A DNA stretch of 64,000 bases from Candidatus Hydrogenedentota bacterium (GTDB taxonomy: Bacteria; Hydrogenedentota; Hydrogenedentia; Hydrogenedentales; JAEUWI01). The notes beneath the pieces are model-generated. The model searched no databases. It was given only the letters and a program-made list of their open reading frames with translations, and had not been told where the DNA came from. Where the stretch lies: NCBI GenBank assembly GCA_016791475.1, contig JAEUWI010000042.1, forward strand, positions 1 through 64,000. The letters run 5' to 3'. The position numbers were made by a program, and so were the translations under genes. Positions 9,180-17,980 of the stretch are shown piece by piece; the stretch's first letter is position 1, and each line of letters starts with the position of its first letter.

Positions 9180-9372
9180 GACGTGTGGGTATCCTCTTGG
9201 GCCTGGGAGTTGTTCCGTCTCTATGGCCCGGCACCGCGCCGTCCGTGATGGGCGATCCTCGGAAGGCAACGACGGCTACGGACCCCTCGCGATCACGCGG
9301 GCATCCAGATGCCAATAGAGACTGACACGCCTAGTCTACAATTCCCCGCCCCCTTAATGGAATAAGCCCGAT

Positions 9373-10296
9373 TCAGTTGTCGGCGGCCGCCGCGCCGGGC
9401 GGATTTATTCCGCCCGCCGCTTCCTCAGGACGGATCTCGCGGTCCTGCTCCAGCACCAGTTCGCCCGCCCCCTGAACCGACTCCAGGCCGGTGGATTCTT
9501 CCTCGTCCGGCACGGCGACGACGAACTCGACCCGCCGGTTTCGGGCGCGGTTGTCGGGAGTCTCGTTGTCGGAAATTGGACGAAACTCGCCATAACCGCT
9601 CGCGGAGAGGAGTGTCGGGGGAAGGCCAAACTGGTTCTGCATATACAGCAGGACGTTGGCCGCCCGCGCGGCGGATAATTGCCAGTTGCTCTGGAACTGG
9701 GGGGTATTGATGGGTACGTTGTCGGTGTGCCCTTCAATCTTCACGGGAAGCTTCAAGGGGAGAAGAATCGCGGCCATCTCCTCCAGCATGGGCACGGCGG
9801 ACGGCTCCATGTCGGCGCTGCCCGGCTGAAAGAGCAGGGAAGCCGCGAGCCGGATTGAGACCTCTCGAAAATCCTCGGAGACGGACACCATGATCTCGTC
9901 TTTTGAATCTTCCCCCAACAGCTTGCTCACGACCTCATCGCGAAGGCGTTCGGCCTTTTCCCGCCGGAGCTCCTGCTGGCTCTTTGCATCCTGCGCCGGG
10001 GGCGAGGGAGGCGCCGGGGCCGGAGGAGGTGGCGGATCGCCTTGGAGCACGCGTCGGCCTCGCTCGCCCTCGCGGCGCAGCGGCGGATTCAGATCGAGGT
10101 CGACGGGCGTCACCTGGCGTGGCCCCAGCGATTCGCTGAGGGAAGCGGCCAGCTTTTCGTATTTTTTCGAGTCGACGTTGGACATGGCGTACAGCACGAC
10201 AAAGAAGGCCATGAGCAGCGTGATCATGTCGGCGTAACTCAGGAGCCAGCGCTCCTCATTTTCGTGTTCGTGCTCGGTTTGTCTCTTCTTGCCCAT
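9373..10296 (-). CDS. motB: Flagellar motor stator protein MotB
   Basis: A 307-residue stator subunit that anchors MotA to peptidoglycan. It has a cytoplasmic charged N-terminus, then a single membrane helix with the ion-binding Asp in LLSYADMITLL (about residue 22). A variable periplasmic linker with a Pro-rich stretch (about residues 85-100) follows. The C-terminal OmpA-like peptidoglycan-binding domain contains EGHTDNVPI and NRARNRRVEF. It lies 8 nt after motA, so the two are translated as an operon. No other flagellar gene is in the window. Confidence 0.95.
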   Translation of the reverse strand: MGKKRQTEHEHENEERWLLSYADMITLLMAFFVVLYAMSNVDSKKYEKLAASLSESLGPRQVTPVDLDLNPPLRREGERGRRVLQGDPPPPPAPAPPSPPAQDAKSQQELRREKAERLRDEVVSKLLGEDSKDEIMVSVSEDFREVSIRLAASLLFQPGSADMEPSAVPMLEEMAAILLPLKLPVKIEGHTDNVPINTPQFQSNWQLSAARAANVLLYMQNQFGLPPTLLSASGYGEFRPISDNETPDNRARNRRVEFVVAVPDEEESTGLESVQGAGELVLEQDREIRPEEAAGGINPPGAAAADN

Positions 10297-10304
10297 GGCG
10301 ACCG

Positions 10305-11096
10305 CTATTTCTCACCGTCGTCGGACGGCATCGCCCCAAGGTGACCGTGCTCCGCTCGGGGGATGAGGGACAGAATCTTTTGCTGGACAGTCCGGGGATT
10401 GTCGCCGCTCTGAATGCTGATAAGCCCCTCGATGGTGATCATCCCCAGCTCGACTTCCTGATGGGCGCGAAAACCGATCTTCTTCCCGAGGGGCAGCAGT
10501 ACGAGGTTGGCCAGACCGATACCATAGAGCGTGGCCAGGAAGGCGCCCGCGATGGAGTGGCCGAGCTTTTCAGGCTCGGAAAGATTTCCCAACACGTGAA
10601 AGAGGCCGATTACGGTGCCGATGATGCCCATGGTCGGGGCGAATCCACCCGCGGCGGCGTAGATGCTCGCCTGGGTCTTGAGCCGGGTCTCTTCCGTCGC
10701 CAGGGCCGACGTGAGAATGTCCTTGAGCAGCTCGGGCGCCGTTCCGTCGACGAGCAGTTGAATTCCACGCCGGAGGAAGTCGTTCTTATAGCGGGTGGAA
10801 AGCTGCTCCAACGCGAGCACGCCCTCGCGGCGGGCGACCGTGGCCATTTCAGAGAATGCCTGATACAGCTCTTTGGGATCGGTAGAGGGCTTCCGGATGG
10901 TCTCCAGGGTGGAGGAAAAGAGCCCCATCATCTCCGGCATGGAAAAGCAGGCCGAGGTTGCTCCCAGGGTCCCGCCGCCGATCAGCAGCATGGCCGCCGG
11001 GTGGAACAGGGACCCGAGATGGGTGCCTTCCAGAATCGCCGAGAGCAGAATGGCGGAAAACCCGCCGATGATGCCCATAATGGTTATCGGATCCAT
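10305..11096 (-). CDS. motA: Flagellar motor stator protein MotA
   Basis: A 263-residue inner-membrane protein forming the stator ion channel with MotB. Four membrane helices are visible: two near the N-terminus (residues 1-50) and two after residue 140, including the family motif APTMGIIGTVIGL. The cytoplasmic loop with FLRRGIQLLVDGTAPELL carries the conserved charged residues that touch the rotor. The distantly related ExbB/TolQ fold is excluded by length and by the adjacent motB. It is the first gene of the motAB pair and diverges from the heparinase-like gene. Confidence 0.95.
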   Translation of the reverse strand: MDPITIMGIIGGFSAILLSAILEGTHLGSLFHPAAMLLIGGGTLGATSACFSMPEMMGLFSSTLETIRKPSTDPKELYQAFSEMATVARREGVLALEQLSTRYKNDFLRRGIQLLVDGTAPELLKDILTSALATEETRLKTQASIYAAAGGFAPTMGIIGTVIGLFHVLGNLSEPEKLGHSIAGAFLATLYGIGLANLVLLPLGKKIGFRAHQEVELGMITIEGLISIQSGDNPRTVQQKILSLIPRAEHGHLGAMPSDDGEK

Positions 11097-11439
11097 GGTA
11101 CGCGTTGCCTTTCTCTTGCTTACCGCCGGCCTGAACCGAAGTGAATCGTTAAACTGTAGACGTGTGACGCGACTTCAAGATTGAAACATCAACCGGACAG
11201 GTCAGGAACCCGCAGCGGCTTCCAAATCCATTTCGAAGGAGCCCGTCCGAACGCGAAAGACTCCGAGGACTATGGCATTAAGAAGACAGCTTTTGCGAGC
11301 GACGCGCATAGCACCTCCGCCTCAAGGACGCACAGCCGTGCGCGCCCGCGGAGACACGGGTTTCCGCGCGGGAAACTTCGCGTTTCCCGGACCGCTATGG
11401 TAGTCTAGACGCAACGTTTGACTTGCGGAAATCCCCACG
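11097..11439. other. Divergent spacer motA / heparinase-like gene with alternative hairpins
   Basis: No gene is seen. Three alternating arms GTTTCC (11360-11365), GGAAAC (11371-11376) and GTTTCC (11382-11387) can form two mutually exclusive hairpins about 50-80 nt before the ATG at 11440. No clear -35/-10 pair is visible. Confidence 0.6.
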
Positions 11440-14400
11440 ATGAAGTACTCCCTCGAAGTCGTTGCATTGTGCTGCGCCGCCACCGGATTGTTACAGGGTG
11501 CCGGCGCACAGGAAAAGTCCCCCGAGGCCTACATCCACGCCGTGGTGCGCGGCGCGGGCCTGATGCCCTGGCAGGCACCGGGTCTTTCCGAAGCGGAAAG
11601 GAATTTTCGCGCCGAGATTGAGGCCCGAAAGGACGAACTCCTCGCTCGGGCCCAGGCGCTCCATCCTTCGTACTACGACGCGGCCACCATCGCCCAGGCG
11701 AAGGAAAACGTGGCGAATCACGACTGGGCGAAAAAGTGGCTCGACGGCCAGATCGCCTTTTCGGACGAAGTCGTGGCCCAGCCCGCGGGCTGGATAGCCG
11801 CCATGATCCCGAAAGAGGCCCCCGCCCACGCCTACGGGTTTACCTGTCCCGAGTGTGTCGGTGTGAAAAGCCAGGAGGGGGTGGGCGACCCGCTTGTGGC
11901 GTGGAACTACCGAAAGCCGGACGAGTTCTCCTGCGCGGAATGCGGCACGGTCTTTCCCAATGAGAAGTATCCCGAGACCCAGGTCCTTCAGTTGCCCAGA
12001 ACCGGCCACGCGGTGCGCTACTATCTAAACCCCGACGAGCAGGCCAACCCGGAGGACCGGAGCGGCGCGCGGGCCTGGCACTGGGTGGGTTATCCCATGC
12101 ACAACAGCTTTTCCGGCATCATCCGCGAGCGAAAAATCGCCTTCATGCGGAGTGCCGTGCAATCCCTCGGCCTGGCCTTTTTATTCACCGAAGATCCCCG
12201 CTATGCCGCCGCCGCCCGCGACATCCTGGTGCGTTTCGCCGAATGTTACCGCCAGTGGCCCTACCGCGACTACTGGGACACCTACGCCGACTGTGACCCC
12301 CTTTATGCCGCGTGGCACGACAAGGCCCTGCCCATTGAATGGAAGCGCCACCTCTCCGAAGAGGCCTACAAAGGCGACACGATGGAAAAAGCGGCCATGC
12401 TCCAGAATTACTGGGGCGCGGGCCGCATCCACCCGAGCACGGACAACATCAGCGGATTGACGGGCGTGGTTCAGGCCTATGACTTCACGCGCACGGCCCG
12501 GCATGCCGACGGAACACCCGTCTGGGACGATGCCTCGTGTCGCATCGTGGAGCGGGATCTGATTCTGGAATGGGCCATGGGGGCGGAGCCCTACATCGGC
12601 GGCCCAGGCAAGGCGGAGGAGGACAACAACAAGTCGCCCCGTATTTACAACGCCATGGCGGCCCTGGGCAAGTGCCTGGGCATTCCCGAATACGCGGACG
12701 TGGCCCTCCGCGGCTATGAACGGGTCCGCGATGGCTCGTTCTTATACGACGGCTTCAGTTCCGAGAGCCCGTCGTACACCGGCATGTATCTCGATCAGTT
12801 GCTCATCGTGCCGGAGACGCTCCACGGCTACGCCTGGCCGACCGGCTTCTCGGCACGCGGCGGCGTGGTGGACCTATATCAACAGGATCCCCGGTTGCGG
12901 CTCATGTACCGCTCGGTGCTGGACACCCTCCTGCCCGACGGCCGCTATCTGCCTCTGAGCGACACACGGTTACCGGCGAAGCCGTCCTCGGATATCGTGC
13001 AGATGGGCGCGCGCCGCTACCCCGAGTACTTTGGGGGCGTGCTCCCCCAGATTCACCCGAAAGCCTCCGGCGAGTATGCGGTGTTCAACCTCACCGACGA
13101 AATCCTTCGAGACGCCCGGCCCCTGCCCCTGGCGGAGATCTACCACCCCGCCTGGAAGACGGCGGTGCTCCGTCACGGTTCGGGACCGGATGGGGACACC
13201 CTGACCCTGGCTTTCAATCCGCCGGGCGGGCACCGGCACTTTGACAATCTGGCGTTGTTTTACGCCGATGGACCGCGAACGCTGGCGGGCGATCTGGGGT
13301 ACCTCGGCGACATGCCCGTGAACAAATGGATCCGGAGCACGGCAAGCCACAATCTGGTGATCGTGGACGGCGCGGAGCAGGAGTTCAGCGGAAGGAAGAC
13401 GGAATTCGGTTTCATGGCCACGTCCCCCCTGGCGTCGGTCGTTGAAGCGAGCTCCACAGCCTATCCCCAGTGCGCGGAATACCGGCGCAGGGTCGTGCTG
13501 GTGAAGCTGGAGAACAATCGGAGTTTCGCCATTGACCTGTTCAGCGTTGATGGGGGCGCCGAGCATCGCTACAGGGCCTACAGCGAGCTGGCGTCGAGCG
13601 ATGCCGCCGAAGGGCGGTTGACATTCAGCGGCGTTGCGATGCCCGCGGAAACGCCCTTGCCCAGGATTGGCGAGAGCCTGGCCGAAGCGGATATCTTCGG
13701 CCTTCGTGATGTGAGAGCGGCCGCCCCCGAGGAGGACGCGTGGCAGGCAACCTGGCAGCAAGACAGCGGCGCCTGCCGATTGTGGTTAGACGCCCCCGAC
13801 ACAACGGTGGAGGCGTCCAACGGTCCCGGACAACGCACCCATGAAGAGGCGGGGCGCCGCGTTCGCTATGTGGATGCGGTGCGGCGCGGCGAAGCGCTCG
13901 AAAGCCGCTTTGCGGCGGTGCGCGAATCCCGCGCCGGCGATGACGACTTCTTGATTCAGTCGGTCGTCCGCGTACCCGTTGACGCGGGCCCCGATGCGAT
14001 TGCGCTTCAGATCGAGACGACGGCGGGCACCTTCGCCGCGTTGAATAATTTCGACAGGCCGACCGAACTGGGTGGATTCACCTTTCAGGGGACCTTCGCG
14101 CTGCTTCACCGCCGTGTGGATGGCGGCATTGATGCCCTTACCGTGGGCGCGAAATTTCTGAAACTGGGCAGTGAGATCGTTGTCGATGGCGCGCCGATTT
14201 GGAAGTCGGCGGCGACCATGCAGTCGAGCGAAACCTTTACCATCGATGCTGAAGCGCCCGCGGGTTGGTCGTATGCGCCGGGCGAAGCGCGGGGCTACGC
14301 CCGAGTGAATGTCGCGGGCGACTGGACGGGCTTCCCCATCGAGCGCGTGTCGGAACGGACGGTCACGACGTCGCGCTTTCCCGCACAACCCATCGCGGCT

Positions 14401-14448
14401 ATCGAGATACCGGCGGTCACCTATCTGCGAGGGGATTCTAAACCGTAG
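11440..14448 (+). CDS. Secreted heparinase II/III-like polysaccharide lyase family protein
   Basis: A 1002-residue exported protein with a Sec signal at residues 1-23. An alpha-helical toroid-like N-terminal half contains a zinc-ribbon insertion with CPEC (C136, C139) and CAEC (C165, C168). A central heparinase-II/III-type beta domain follows with GGHRHFDNLALFYADG (about residues 595-610) in the position of the family GHxHxD signature. The C-terminus is rich in beta strands. Family members cleave uronic-acid-containing polysaccharides such as heparan, alginate or ulvan-like polymers; the substrate here is unknown. The start ATG at 11440 gives the signal peptide directly. The gene ends 84 bp before a membrane M28-like gene on the same strand. 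Confidence 0.8.
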   Translation: MKYSLEVVALCCAATGLLQGAGAQEKSPEAYIHAVVRGAGLMPWQAPGLSEAERNFRAEIEARKDELLARAQALHPSYYDAATIAQAKENVANHDWAKKWLDGQIAFSDEVVAQPAGWIAAMIPKEAPAHAYGFTCPECVGVKSQEGVGDPLVAWNYRKPDEFSCAECGTVFPNEKYPETQVLQLPRTGHAVRYYLNPDEQANPEDRSGARAWHWVGYPMHNSFSGIIRERKIAFMRSAVQSLGLAFLFTEDPRYAAAARDILVRFAECYRQWPYRDYWDTYADCDPLYAAWHDKALPIEWKRHLSEEAYKGDTMEKAAMLQNYWGAGRIHPSTDNISGLTGVVQAYDFTRTARHADGTPVWDDASCRIVERDLILEWAMGAEPYIGGPGKAEEDNNKSPRIYNAMAALGKCLGIPEYADVALRGYERVRDGSFLYDGFSSESPSYTGMYLDQLLIVPETLHGYAWPTGFSARGGVVDLYQQDPRLRLMYRSVLDTLLPDGRYLPLSDTRLPAKPSSDIVQMGARRYPEYFGGVLPQIHPKASGEYAVFNLTDEILRDARPLPLAEIYHPAWKTAVLRHGSGPDGDTLTLAFNPPGGHRHFDNLALFYADGPRTLAGDLGYLGDMPVNKWIRSTASHNLVIVDGAEQEFSGRKTEFGFMATSPLASVVEASSTAYPQCAEYRRRVVLVKLENNRSFAIDLFSVDGGAEHRYRAYSELASSDAAEGRLTFSGVAMPAETPLPRIGESLAEADIFGLRDVRAAAPEEDAWQATWQQDSGACRLWLDAPDTTVEASNGPGQRTHEEAGRRVRYVDAVRRGEALESRFAAVRESRAGDDDFLIQSVVRVPVDAGPDAIALQIETTAGTFAALNNFDRPTELGGFTFQGTFALLHRRVDGGIDALTVGAKFLKLGSEIVVDGAPIWKSAATMQSSETFTIDAEAPAGWSYAPGEARGYARVNVAGDWTGFPIERVSERTVTTSRFPAQPIAAIEIPAVTYLRGDSKP

Positions 14449-14532
14449 TGGCGGCGGATTCCGGGCGAGAACACGCATTCCCCGTATTCCAGCGGCCAGG
14501 CGGCTCTGGATCGGTCTTGGAGGAAATCCCAT

Positions 14533-15708
14533 TTGGGTCTGGCACAGATAAACGATGACCTGATGCACCTGGCGGGTCGCCTTTCCCACCGGAGCGCGCA
14601 AAGCGATCAGGAGCGGAAGGCGGGCCTGTATATTGAAGCCCGGCTGGGCCAGTATACGCCGAATGTTTCGGTCGAATCTTTCCATGCGCCGGAAAACTAC
14701 TTCCTGTTGTTTGCCTCCTACCTGGCGGAGTTCCTCTTTGTGGGCGTGATCGCCCTGGGGTGGCCCCCGGCGGCCTTCGGCTACGGCCTGGGGGTGTTTC
14801 TTCTCTATCTCTACGAGTTCTGCGGCTACCGGGGGCTCTCGCGCTTCCTGCCGCAGTATCCCTCGCAAAACATCATCGGGCGCTTCCTGGGCACCCGCCC
14901 CAAAGGTCTCATCATCGTCGCGGCCTACTACGACAGCGGCTCGGCCACGCCGCTCTCCGCACCGGGGATGGTGCCGTGGCTTCGGCCCCTGCACCTCGCA
15001 TTGATGGCGGCCATGGCCCTTGTCATCGCCACTTGCGCGGCGGACGCCTTCTCCACCCACGATCCATCGGGGTTGAGCGTGGCCGCCATCCTCCGCTGGT
15101 TCGCCATTCTGCTCCTGCTGTGCGGCGCGCTGGGGCTCTACTGGAGCGCGTCCCAGGGAGAGGATATTCGGGGGGCGAATCACAACGCCTCCGGCGTCGC
15201 GGCGCTCCTGGGCCTCGCGGAGAAGCTCCACGCACAGCCCATCGAAGAGTTTGATGTCTGGATCGCGGCCACCGGATCGCATGAATCCTGGATGGCGGGC
15301 ATGCGACACCTGCTTGCCGACCCCGGCCTGAATCGTGCGCAAACCTGGATCGTCAATCTGGAGGGCGTGGGTGCCGGGAGTCTCCACTATCTGGAGGAGG
15401 AGGGCTTCATGCACGCGCTGAGACCCGATCGGGAGTTGCTGCAACGCGCGGCGGCGCTGCGGGTGGGCCGGCCGGTCCGCGCGGGAAAACTGCGCGCGAT
15501 ACCCACCGCAGCCCATGTGCCCCTGATGCGCGGTATGAAGGCCATCACCCTGATGGGGCTGGATCGCGACGGACTGCCCCCCTGCTGGAACCAGGTTGCG
15601 GACCGCATCGGCGATGTGGACGAGACGGGCGTGGCGGAGACCATCGAATTCACCGATCTGCTGCTGCGCGGGCTGGCCGCGAACCGCGCCGCTACAAAGA
15701 CGCAATAA
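14533..15708 (+). CDS. Membrane-embedded M28-like peptidase homologue with altered metal site
   Basis: A 391-residue protein with about four membrane segments: two at residues 55-100 and two at about residues 150-205, the latter inserted between blocks of the peptidase fold. The M28 blocks are recognisable but substituted. AAYYDS (Y132, D134) stands for AHYDS, GANHN (H217) for GANDN, GSHES (H250, E251) for the EE pair, NLEGVG (E277) for NLDMIG; the last His (H328, AAHVPL) is kept. An aminopeptidase role is therefore uncertain; it may bind a different metal or be non-catalytic. The start is a TTG at 14533, supported by GGAGGA at 14519-14524 with 8 nt spacing. Confidence 0.75.
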   Translation: MGLAQINDDLMHLAGRLSHRSAQSDQERKAGLYIEARLGQYTPNVSVESFHAPENYFLLFASYLAEFLFVGVIALGWPPAAFGYGLGVFLLYLYEFCGYRGLSRFLPQYPSQNIIGRFLGTRPKGLIIVAAYYDSGSATPLSAPGMVPWLRPLHLALMAAMALVIATCAADAFSTHDPSGLSVAAILRWFAILLLLCGALGLYWSASQGEDIRGANHNASGVAALLGLAEKLHAQPIEEFDVWIAATGSHESWMAGMRHLLADPGLNRAQTWIVNLEGVGAGSLHYLEEEGFMHALRPDRELLQRAAALRVGRPVRAGKLRAIPTAAHVPLMRGMKAITLMGLDRDGLPPCWNQVADRIGDVDETGVAETIEFTDLLLRGLAANRAATKTQ

Positions 15709-15721
15709 ATCGCGACGGCGG

Positions 15722-16051
15722 CTATTCCCCCTCGCCGACCGGCTTCGGCTCCCGAACGTCGAATTCTTCCGCGAGCTGGGCCTGCACAACCTCTAGAGCC
15801 GCCCGGTCCAGGCCGGTGATCCAGAGGTTGTCCGGCATTACCAGCGCATTGGGTCCTTCTTCGCAGCGGTCCATGCATCCCGATTTGCAGATGCGGACGT
15901 GGCGCTTGAGCCCGTTGCGGGCCACCCACTCCTTGAGTTCGGCGTGGAGCGCGACGCTGTCCCGGCCCGCGCAACAGACGCGCTCGCCGGGCTCCCGACT
16001 GTTGGTGCATACCAGTATGATTTTCTTGAACGGAAGGGGATGTGTATCCAT
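15722..16051 (-). CDS. Thioredoxin-like [2Fe-2S] ferredoxin-domain protein
   Basis: A 109-residue soluble protein. The cysteine pattern CTNSREPGERVCC near the N-terminus and CKSGCMDRC in the middle matches the thioredoxin-fold [2Fe-2S] ferredoxin family (NuoE-like; small stand-alone (2Fe-2S) proteins). The long-spaced first cysteine pair and the CxxxC second pair bind the cluster. A role in electron transfer is inferred; the partner is not visible nearby. It converges with the M28-like gene, 13 bp away. Confidence 0.85.
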   Translation of the reverse strand: MDTHPLPFKKIILVCTNSREPGERVCCAGRDSVALHAELKEWVARNGLKRHVRICKSGCMDRCEEGPNALVMPDNLWITGLDRAALEVVQAQLAEEFDVREPKPVGEGE

Positions 16052-16191
16052 CGGGCAAACCCTTTGGCCGGGCGGGGGGCGCGGCGGTGCTGCGTGGGCG
16101 GTTGTCTCCCCTATTATGCCCGATCACCGCGCCCGGGTCCCAGCGCCGAAATTGGATAGACCGGCCGGGGCGCGATGGGTATACTTGGGGC

Positions 16192-17055
16192 ATGGCGGGT
16201 CGAAGAGAAAGCCGAATTTGGTGGATTGGGACAAAGGCCTGGTGCCTTGTGTTGGCCCTGGCCTGCCCCTGCCTCGAATCCGCGGCGGAGGACTGGGCGA
16301 CCTCGATGGAGGGGGCGAAAGCCGCCCGCAACTGGTATTACTTCATCGCCGCTGTAAACGTCTATCCGGGTCTGGAATCGGAAGAATTGATCAACAAGAC
16401 CCTTGAACCGGTGCTGCGCGCCTTATCCCCCGGCCACGAGGGGGTGTACACCGTCAGCGATCTCCGGGATGACCACGGGCTCTGGCCGCCCCACATCGGC
16501 GTGGGCAGAAATCTCAACGAAAAGTGGTCCGTGTTTCTGGAAGCGGGGTATACCGCGGGCAAAGTGCGGACTAAGAATGATCGGCGGAGCATCCTGCTTC
16601 TGCCACTCCATACCGATTTTGAGATTCACCGCAGTGCGGTCTTCGCCGGCGTCGGGCTGGACTATTTCCCCTGGGGCATGGCCGAGCAGCGGACCTACGA
16701 CGGCCTGGGTGACCGCCTGTCCAACGTAAGACCGTTTCTGGGAACCCGCCTTACCTGGACTCATGCGACCTTTCGCGCGAAGGCAAAACTCGGGCTCGCG
16801 CCCCTGCCCAATTTCGTGAATCTGGAACTGGGCGATGCCTGGACCCTGCCGAGCGCGACCATCGTGGGTGGAGTGGATTTCCCCCTTTCACAAGACACGA
16901 CGCTCACGGTGAACGCGGGCTATAACCACTTCTGGGATCGGGAGTTCGACTTCGAGGGCTATGCCTTTACGATCCAGTGGCGGCGCTACATCATCGGACC
17001 GCGATCCGGGGGCCGGACGACGGGGCCGCCGGGTGCGCGTTCCGGTGCGCCGTGA
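16192..17055 (+). CDS. Secreted beta-barrel-like envelope protein
   Basis: A 287-residue protein with an export signal around residues 1-30, following a basic N-terminus (MAGRRESR). The body is a series of amphipathic beta strands in the style of small outer-membrane barrels: GVGRNLNEKWSVFLEAGYTAGKV, AVFAGVGLDYFPWG and TLTVNAGYNHF. The chain ends with FTIQWRRYI plus a Gly/Arg/Pro-rich tail. An outer-membrane location is inferred and no transport or enzyme function is recognisable. I chose the ATG at 16192 because it gives the signal peptide; the open frame upstream overlaps the divergent ferredoxin gene. Confidence 0.7.
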   Translation: MAGRRESRIWWIGTKAWCLVLALACPCLESAAEDWATSMEGAKAARNWYYFIAAVNVYPGLESEELINKTLEPVLRALSPGHEGVYTVSDLRDDHGLWPPHIGVGRNLNEKWSVFLEAGYTAGKVRTKNDRRSILLLPLHTDFEIHRSAVFAGVGLDYFPWGMAEQRTYDGLGDRLSNVRPFLGTRLTWTHATFRAKAKLGLAPLPNFVNLELGDAWTLPSATIVGGVDFPLSQDTTLTVNAGYNHFWDREFDFEGYAFTIQWRRYIIGPRSGGRTTGPPGARSGAP

Positions 17056-17118
17056 ATTTTGCGGGCCCGGTTCCGGGGCGCATACTGACCTGCCGTTGCA
17101 CCGGGGCGCGGTCGCCGC

Positions 17119-17151
17119 TTTAACACCGCCTTAACAATCCGATGCGATAAT
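17119..17151 (+). promoter_or_regulatory. PHO-box-like promoter of phoB
   Basis: TTAACA occurs at 17120-17125 and 17131-17136, an exact 11-bp period. A -10 hexamer GATAAT follows at 17146-17151, 9 bp after the second repeat. This is the layout of PhoB/PhoP-activated promoters, in which the box replaces the -35. Autoregulation of phoBR is inferred. Confidence 0.7.
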
Positions 17152-17193
17152 AGCGAGACACAACCCCGCAGAAGTACTTGATAAGGGCATTCC

Positions 17194-17880
17194 ATGGCCA
17201 ACGAAACCATACTCATCGTCGAAGACGAGGGCGATATCCTCGAATTGCTGCGCTACAACCTCAACCGCGAGGGCTACCGGGTACTTGAGGCCACCTCGGG
17301 AGAGACGGCGCTGGACATAATCCGCAAGGAAGCGCCGGATCTCGTCCTGCTGGACCTGATGCTCCCCAAGATCGGCGGGCTTGAAGTGTGTCGGCGCGTC
17401 CGGAGCGACGGGAGCCACCGCTCCGTGCCCATTATCATGCTGACGGCCAAGGGCGAAGAGGCGGACGTCGTGGCGGGCCTGGAACTGGGGGCCGATGACT
17501 ATATGACCAAGCCCTTCAGCCCACGGGTATTGCTGGCCCGGGTGCGCGCCGTGCTCCGCCGCAACGCGATGGACATGCCGGGCGACGACGAGAGCCTCCA
17601 CATCCACGAACTCGTGATTCACCCGGGGCGCCACGAAGTGCTCGTCGCCGGCGAGGCCATCACGCTTACCCGTACCGAATTTCAAGTCCTCCACTACCTT
17701 GCCCGACGCCCCGGATGGGTTTTCACGCGGTACCAGATTGTGGACGCAGTCCATGGGGACGACTATGCGGTGACCGAGCGCAGCGTGGACGTGCAGATCG
17801 TCGGTCTCCGCAAGAAACTGGGCGATGCGGGAAAATATATTGAAACGGTGCGGGGCGTGGGGTATCGTTTCAGTTCCTGA
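17194..17880 (+). CDS. phoB: Phosphate regulon response regulator PhoB
   Basis: A 228-residue OmpR/PhoB-family regulator. Receiver domain: residues 4-118, with acidic pocket E10-D11, phospho-acceptor D54 (LLDLMLP) and conserved K106 (TKPF). Winged-helix DNA-binding domain: residues 130-228, with LTRTEFQVLHYLARRPGWVFTR and the C-terminal VRGVGYRF. It pairs with the kinase gene directly downstream. Gene order with pstSCAB-phoU supports PhoB over other OmpR-family members. AAGGG lies 6 nt before the ATG. A PHO-box-like promoter lies 43-75 bp upstream. Confidence 0.93.
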   Translation: MANETILIVEDEGDILELLRYNLNREGYRVLEATSGETALDIIRKEAPDLVLLDLMLPKIGGLEVCRRVRSDGSHRSVPIIMLTAKGEEADVVAGLELGADDYMTKPFSPRVLLARVRAVLRRNAMDMPGDDESLHIHELVIHPGRHEVLVAGEAITLTRTEFQVLHYLARRPGWVFTRYQIVDAVHGDDYAVTERSVDVQIVGLRKKLGDAGKYIETVRGVGYRFSS

Positions 17881-17980
17881 TGCGGCCATTCCGTTGATGC
17901 GCCGCTTTCCCCGATGGCGGGGAAAGCCTCGGTTTGGTCGCGACACGCACACGAGCCAGGGGAGAGTAGCGAGAGAGTCT

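Noticed and set aside
13786-15789. Long minus-strand open frame opposite the heparinase-like and M28-like genes
   Set aside because: It is antisense to two well supported genes, crosses both of them, contains no recognisable motif and exists because GC-rich codon use suppresses stop codons on the opposite strand.
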